From positions 1 through 7,223 of the forward strand of contig JAQXFM010000027.1 of NCBI GenBank assembly GCA_029250305.1: a stretch of DNA of 7,223 nt. Direction: 5' to 3'. The notes beneath the pieces are model-generated. The model did no database searches and had not been told where the DNA came from. It saw only the letters and a list, made by a program, of their open reading frames with translations. The DNA comes from Candidatus Poseidoniaceae archaeon (lineage in GTDB: Archaea; Thermoplasmatota; Poseidoniia; Poseidoniales; Poseidoniaceae). The position numbers and the translations under genes were made by a program. Positions 5,010 to 7,223 of this stretch are shown here, piece after piece. The number at the start of each line of letters is the position of its first letter. Positions within the stretch are counted from its first letter, which is position 1.

Positions 5010-5366
5010 TCACATTTCGACTTGTAAATAGTCGCCTTCGATTCGAGTGTTGTAGATGTGGAGGTCTTTTTGCTTCGACATTTTACCAACGAGTTTTCCA
5101 TAGGCTGGGAGCAGGGGGAAAGGAGACCATTCCACCAATTTACCATCGCTTAATTCGTGAGTTGTTTGGTGCAGTGGGCAACGTATGCATCCATCTTTGA
5201 TCTTACCACCGACCGCCAACGGCCAACGCATGTGTCGGCACAAGCCTTCAGTTGCGATGTACGAGCCGCCAATGTGACCAACCATCAGCACCTTACTCCC
5301 GATTGTAACCATCTTGGTTTTTTCAGGTCTCAGTTTCTTGAGTTTGATTGCGTTCTTCCAAACCAT
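5010..5366 (-). CDS. Rieske [2Fe-2S] ferredoxin-like protein
   Basis: This small soluble protein of 118 residues has a complete Rieske cluster-binding pair: C-R-H (C43, H45) and C-P-L-H (C63, H66), 17 residues apart, within the usual CxH-x(15-17)-CxxH spacing. Two Cys and two His would bind one [2Fe-2S] cluster that carries single electrons. There is no signal or membrane segment, so it resembles the ferredoxin of a ring-hydroxylating oxygenase or a NirD-like subunit rather than a cytochrome bc Rieske protein. The region after the cluster (LVEWSPFPLLPAYGKL) is as expected for the domain. The start is fixed by a Shine-Dalgarno (TGAGGTG, 5372-5378) 5 bases before the ATG. That site includes the stop codon of the SDR, so translation of the two is coupled and an SDR-Rieske partnership is likely. 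The actual electron acceptor is not visible here. Confidence 0.88.
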   Translation of the reverse strand: MVWKNAIKLKKLRPEKTKMVTIGSKVLMVGHIGGSYIATEGLCRHMRWPLAVGGKIKDGCIRCPLHQTTHELSDGKLVEWSPFPLLPAYGKLVGKMSKQKDLHIYNTRIEGDYLQVEM

Positions 5367-5371
5367 ACCAA

Positions 5372-5378
5372 CACCTCA
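5372..5378 (-). promoter_or_regulatory. Shine-Dalgarno of the Rieske gene overlapping the SDR stop codon
   Basis: Minus-strand TGAGGTG contains the SDR stop TGA (5376-5378) and the GAGGTG that precedes the Rieske ATG by 5 bases. Terminating ribosomes would sit on the next start site, which supports translational coupling. Confidence 0.75.
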
Positions 5379-6107
5379 GTTCCGTACCTTGGCCATGCCG
5401 CCGTCTAAGTGGAACACTTGCCCTGTCAAATTGTCGGGTGCATCGCACAGCAACCATCGCATGGTGGAGGCAATTTCTCCTGGCTCATTGATGCGCTTGA
5501 GGGGAATCATTCCAACTGCAGCATCACGCATCGCATCGGATTTGAGAATCTGACTCGCTAAGCGTGTCTCTGTCAGCCCCGGTGCGACTGCATTGACTCT
5601 AATGCCACGCTGACTGTATGTTGAGGCTGCTGTTCGGACCATCGATTCGATGCCGCCTTTCGCTGCAGCAATGGCTTCGTGGTTGACAAGCCCAAGGGAG
5701 GCTGCAACGCTTGAAGTGAACACCAATCGGCCACCTCCGCTACGCAGCATGGTTTTGCAGGCAGTTGAAAGCGTGAGGAAAGCGCTCGAGAGGTTGGTAT
5801 GGATGACTTCGTTGAATGCATCGAGCTTCACGGCATGGGGTGGGCGAATAAGCAAGGAGCCGACCAAATGAGCGACGCCAGCAATGGATCCATCGCCTCT
5901 ATCTTTTGCGATTTGAACCGCTTGTTGGACGAGTTCTGTGTCTAATGCATCGCCTTGTATCAATTCTGCACCACGGTCTTGTAATGTTTGACAACGTGCT
6001 GAATCACGAGCCAAAAGGGTTACTGCGTGACCGTCATCAAGAAGTGATTCGGCAAGAATGAGGGCTATGTCGCTGCTTCCACCGACGATGAGGTATGATT
6101 GTGGCAT
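5376..6107 (-). CDS. Short-chain dehydrogenase/reductase-like protein lacking the catalytic tyrosine
   Basis: This is a 243-residue, single-domain SDR of classical length. Visible features are the nucleotide-binding loop VGGSSDIALILAESL (8-22), a GDALD motif (52-56), TNLSSAF (104-110) with N105, the catalytic-type serine S133 in TSSVAAS, AVAPGLTETRLAS after the helix, and the C-terminal FHLDGGM. The YxxxK motif is broken: in NHEAIAAAK the Lys is present (K150) but Ile146 stands where Tyr should be. The cofactor loop has Asp13 in place of the usual GIG pattern. It either acts by a different mechanism on an NAD(P)-bound substrate or is non-catalytic. The substrate is unknown. The start codon has no Shine-Dalgarno but lies 27 bases after a good TATA box, so a leaderless mRNA is likely. 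It is translationally coupled to the Rieske gene downstream. Confidence 0.88.
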   Translation of the reverse strand: MPQSYLIVGGSSDIALILAESLLDDGHAVTLLARDSARCQTLQDRGAELIQGDALDTELVQQAVQIAKDRGDGSIAGVAHLVGSLLIRPPHAVKLDAFNEVIHTNLSSAFLTLSTACKTMLRSGGGRLVFTSSVAASLGLVNHEAIAAAKGGIESMVRTAASTYSQRGIRVNAVAPGLTETRLASQILKSDAMRDAAVGMIPLKRINEPGEIASTMRWLLCDAPDNLTGQVFHLDGGMAKVRN

Positions 6108-6130
6108 GAAGCTGAAACATTTCTACGGCC

Positions 6131-6137
6131 ATTTATA
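6131..6137 (-). promoter_or_regulatory. TATA box of the SDR-Rieske unit
   Basis: Minus-strand TATAAAT is the best TATA match in the window. Its centre is 27 bases before the SDR ATG at 6107, so transcription should begin at or within a base or two of the start codon. No ribosome-binding site is present, consistent with a leaderless message. Confidence 0.6.
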
Positions 6138-6208
6138 CCTCTGTTTCGCAGGTGACATTGCGCGTGGTCTCAGAAAACCCGTCGAATTGGTTCTAAATCG
6201 ACAGCAGG

Positions 6209-6214
6209 CATATA
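6209..6214 (+). promoter_or_regulatory. Putative TATA box of the membrane kinase gene
   Basis: CATATA, centred near 6212, is 27 bases before the ATG at 6239 and 36 before the next in-frame ATG at 6248. The first spacing fits a leaderless mRNA starting at 6239. There is no Shine-Dalgarno before either ATG. The 131-base gap to the divergent SDR thus holds two separate promoters. Confidence 0.45.
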
Positions 6215-6238
6215 CGCATTTCAGCCCTAGCAAAAATC

Positions 6239-6919
6239 ATGGTTGTGATGAGTGATGTGTGGTGGTTCGTGGGCCTCGGTGTTTGGTCAGCGGTCATTGT
6301 GATGGCAATCAAGCCGCTTCATGGATACTTCATGAGCAAGGGCTGTGAAAACATGGTCGCTGTGTACTACAACCGAAAAGTCGCTCACATGCTCGCAGGC
6401 GGGGTTCCAATTTTGGCATCCCCGATTGTCTTCACCGACCCAGTGTGGCCATTGCTTGGAGGGTTAATTGGCGCAGCGGTGCTAGCAAGCACGCATCTAA
6501 TGGACCGACGGTTGTGGTGGATGCAGACAGAACAGAACATGAACGACGCCACGTTTTCACTTATGCTTGGCCTGTCTGTTTTCGCCTTGTGGACATACTC
6601 AGGTGAGCCTTGGTTAGCCGTTTTACCAGCCTTTTTCATGGCCTTTGGAGACGGTGTCACCGGAATCATTCGGAACAAAATGTTTGCCAAGAGGACAAAA
6701 AGCGCCTGGGGAAACTTAGGCATGGCCATTGTTTGCCTGCCCGCAGGTTACCTGATCGGCGCATCGCTGTCTCCGGCCATTCCACTGTGGGGCACGATTT
6801 CAGGAGCGGTTGCTTCGTTTGTTGAACGGTATGAGTTTGGTCCGATTGACGACAATGTACTGATCGTTGTGGCATCGAGCATTGTTCTCTTGCTTGGGCT
6901 TGCGGTTGGCCCGTTGTAA
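6239..6919 (+). CDS. Membrane CTP-dependent polyprenol/phytol kinase family protein (dolichol kinase-like)
   Basis: This protein of 226 residues has about six or seven hydrophobic segments. Family-type motifs of the SEC59/dolichol kinase-phytol kinase group are visible: YNRKVAHMLAGG (44-55, the RKxxH motif), a conserved FGDG (136-139) followed by a basic loop and K154-S155 (family form GD...G...G...KS.EG), and VERYEFGPIDDN (196-207), which parallels the family's E...DN ending. The second motif is altered: SAWGNLGM replaces the usual S.EGS. These enzymes phosphorylate isoprenoid alcohols with CTP in the membrane. In an archaeon the product could feed salvage of geranylgeranyl or dolichyl phosphate for lipids or glycosylation; the substrate is inferred, not shown. 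A second start at 6248 is possible. Its stop is 3 bases from the stop of the converging gene. CDP-diglyceride synthase-like proteins are the main alternative. Confidence 0.72.
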   Translation: MVVMSDVWWFVGLGVWSAVIVMAIKPLHGYFMSKGCENMVAVYYNRKVAHMLAGGVPILASPIVFTDPVWPLLGGLIGAAVLASTHLMDRRLWWMQTEQNMNDATFSLMLGLSVFALWTYSGEPWLAVLPAFFMAFGDGVTGIIRNKMFAKRTKSAWGNLGMAIVCLPAGYLIGASLSPAIPLWGTISGAVASFVERYEFGPIDDNVLIVVASSIVLLLGLAVGPL

Positions 6920-6922
6920 GAC

Positions 6923-7223
6923 TCAATTAATGATTTTCAACACTGTGAATTGCTTGCCATCATGCCCCCACTCGACAAGGCCAGGTTCCAAGAAATGGAA
7001 GTACTTAGTGCCAAAATCAACGCCAAAATCTGGATGAGGGCTTTCAAGTTGAAGCACCAAACGGGTGCTGTAACCGCCCATGGCGCCAACTGCCGCTGTA
7101 CCTTCGATGCCGTCGATAAGGACAGGGTGAAAGGCCGAAAGGCGGGGGGCCCGGGGGGTGTTCATTCGGTGGTCGTCAACCTCCAATTGGAGGCTCTCTT
7201 CTGTTGCTGGAATTGTCTCTTTT
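6923..7223 (-). CDS. Unrecognised protein, C-terminal fragment (5' end beyond window)
   Basis: An open frame enters from the right edge and ends at TGA (6923-6925), giving 99 visible residues. I do not recognise a family. The visible part starts with a polar, Glu/Thr-rich linker, then MNTPRAPRLSAFHPVLIDG, a small-residue stretch (GTAAVGAMGGYS), and a mixed aromatic end (FHFLEPGLVEWGHDG, ending TVLKII), which looks like a compact beta-rich domain. No cysteines or transmembrane segment are present in this part. An internal start at 7163-7165 is possible but has no well-placed ribosome-binding site, and the frame stays open to the edge, so continuation is more likely. It converges on the membrane kinase gene. 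Confidence 0.6.
   Translation of the reverse strand, partial: KETIPATEESLQLEVDDHRMNTPRAPRLSAFHPVLIDGIEGTAAVGAMGGYSTRLVLQLESPHPDFGVDFGTKYFHFLEPGLVEWGHDGKQFTVLKIIN

Noticed and set aside
5100..5130. Missing-terminator hairpin search downstream of the Rieske and other genes
   Set aside because: I looked for strong GC hairpins with T-runs and oligo-T archaeal terminators after each gene and saw none convincing.
5010..5366. Cytochrome bc1/b6f Rieske subunit
   Set aside because: There is no membrane anchor or export signal and no cytochrome b gene beside it; the length and layout fit a soluble Rieske ferredoxin.

Overview
This 7.2 kb window most likely comes from an uncultured marine euryarchaeon of the Marine Group II (Ca. 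Poseidoniales) type. The archaeal assignment rests on an archaeal RNA polymerase subunit Rpo12/RpoP, an RFC-type clamp-loader subunit, archaeal TATA boxes lying about 25 bases before predicted transcription starts, and a CCA-encoding tRNA-Asp. Bacterial-type genes (RmuC, DUF523/TudS, SDR, Rieske) mixed in with them, and the moderate base composition, fit Marine Group II. That lineage call is inference from gene content, not a search result.

Layout. Bases 1-2136 lie on the minus strand. Read 5' to 3' on that strand they encode a DUF523-DUF1722 protein (TudS-like desulfurase family plus YbgA-like domain), a 145-residue protein made of two tandem ubiquitin-like repeats each ending in Leu-Val-Gly-Gly, Rpo12, and the N-terminal part of a divergent RFC clamp-loader ATPase that runs off the left edge. 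A tRNA-Asp(GTC) follows at 2216-2290, also on the minus strand. It diverges from a plus-strand gene (2359-3738) that joins a long acidic, proline-rich disordered tail to a class II aldolase/adducin domain. A near-palindromic TATA element between the two could serve both. Convergent to that gene, one base away, is rmuC. Behind rmuC, on the same strand, are a Rieske [2Fe-2S] protein and an SDR oxidoreductase that lacks the catalytic tyrosine. Diverging from the SDR is a plus-strand membrane kinase of the dolichol/phytol kinase family. The window closes with the C-terminal end of an unrecognised minus-strand protein.

How the genes may work together. The ubiquitin-like protein, Rpo12 and RFC look like one transcription unit: only the ubiquitin-like gene has a plausible TATA box and a strong Shine-Dalgarno. 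SDR and Rieske are certainly coupled, because the Rieske ribosome-binding site overlaps the SDR stop codon, and rmuC may be the last gene of that unit. Several promoters (DUF523, SDR, membrane kinase) put the start codon almost exactly where transcription should begin, which suggests leaderless mRNAs.

The most notable item is the tandem ubiquitin-like protein at 678-1115. Both repeats align by eye with ubiquitin from the first beta hairpin (TG-H/K-T turn) to the C-terminal Gly-Gly. Each Gly-Gly is followed by extra residues, as in a polyubiquitin precursor that needs processing.
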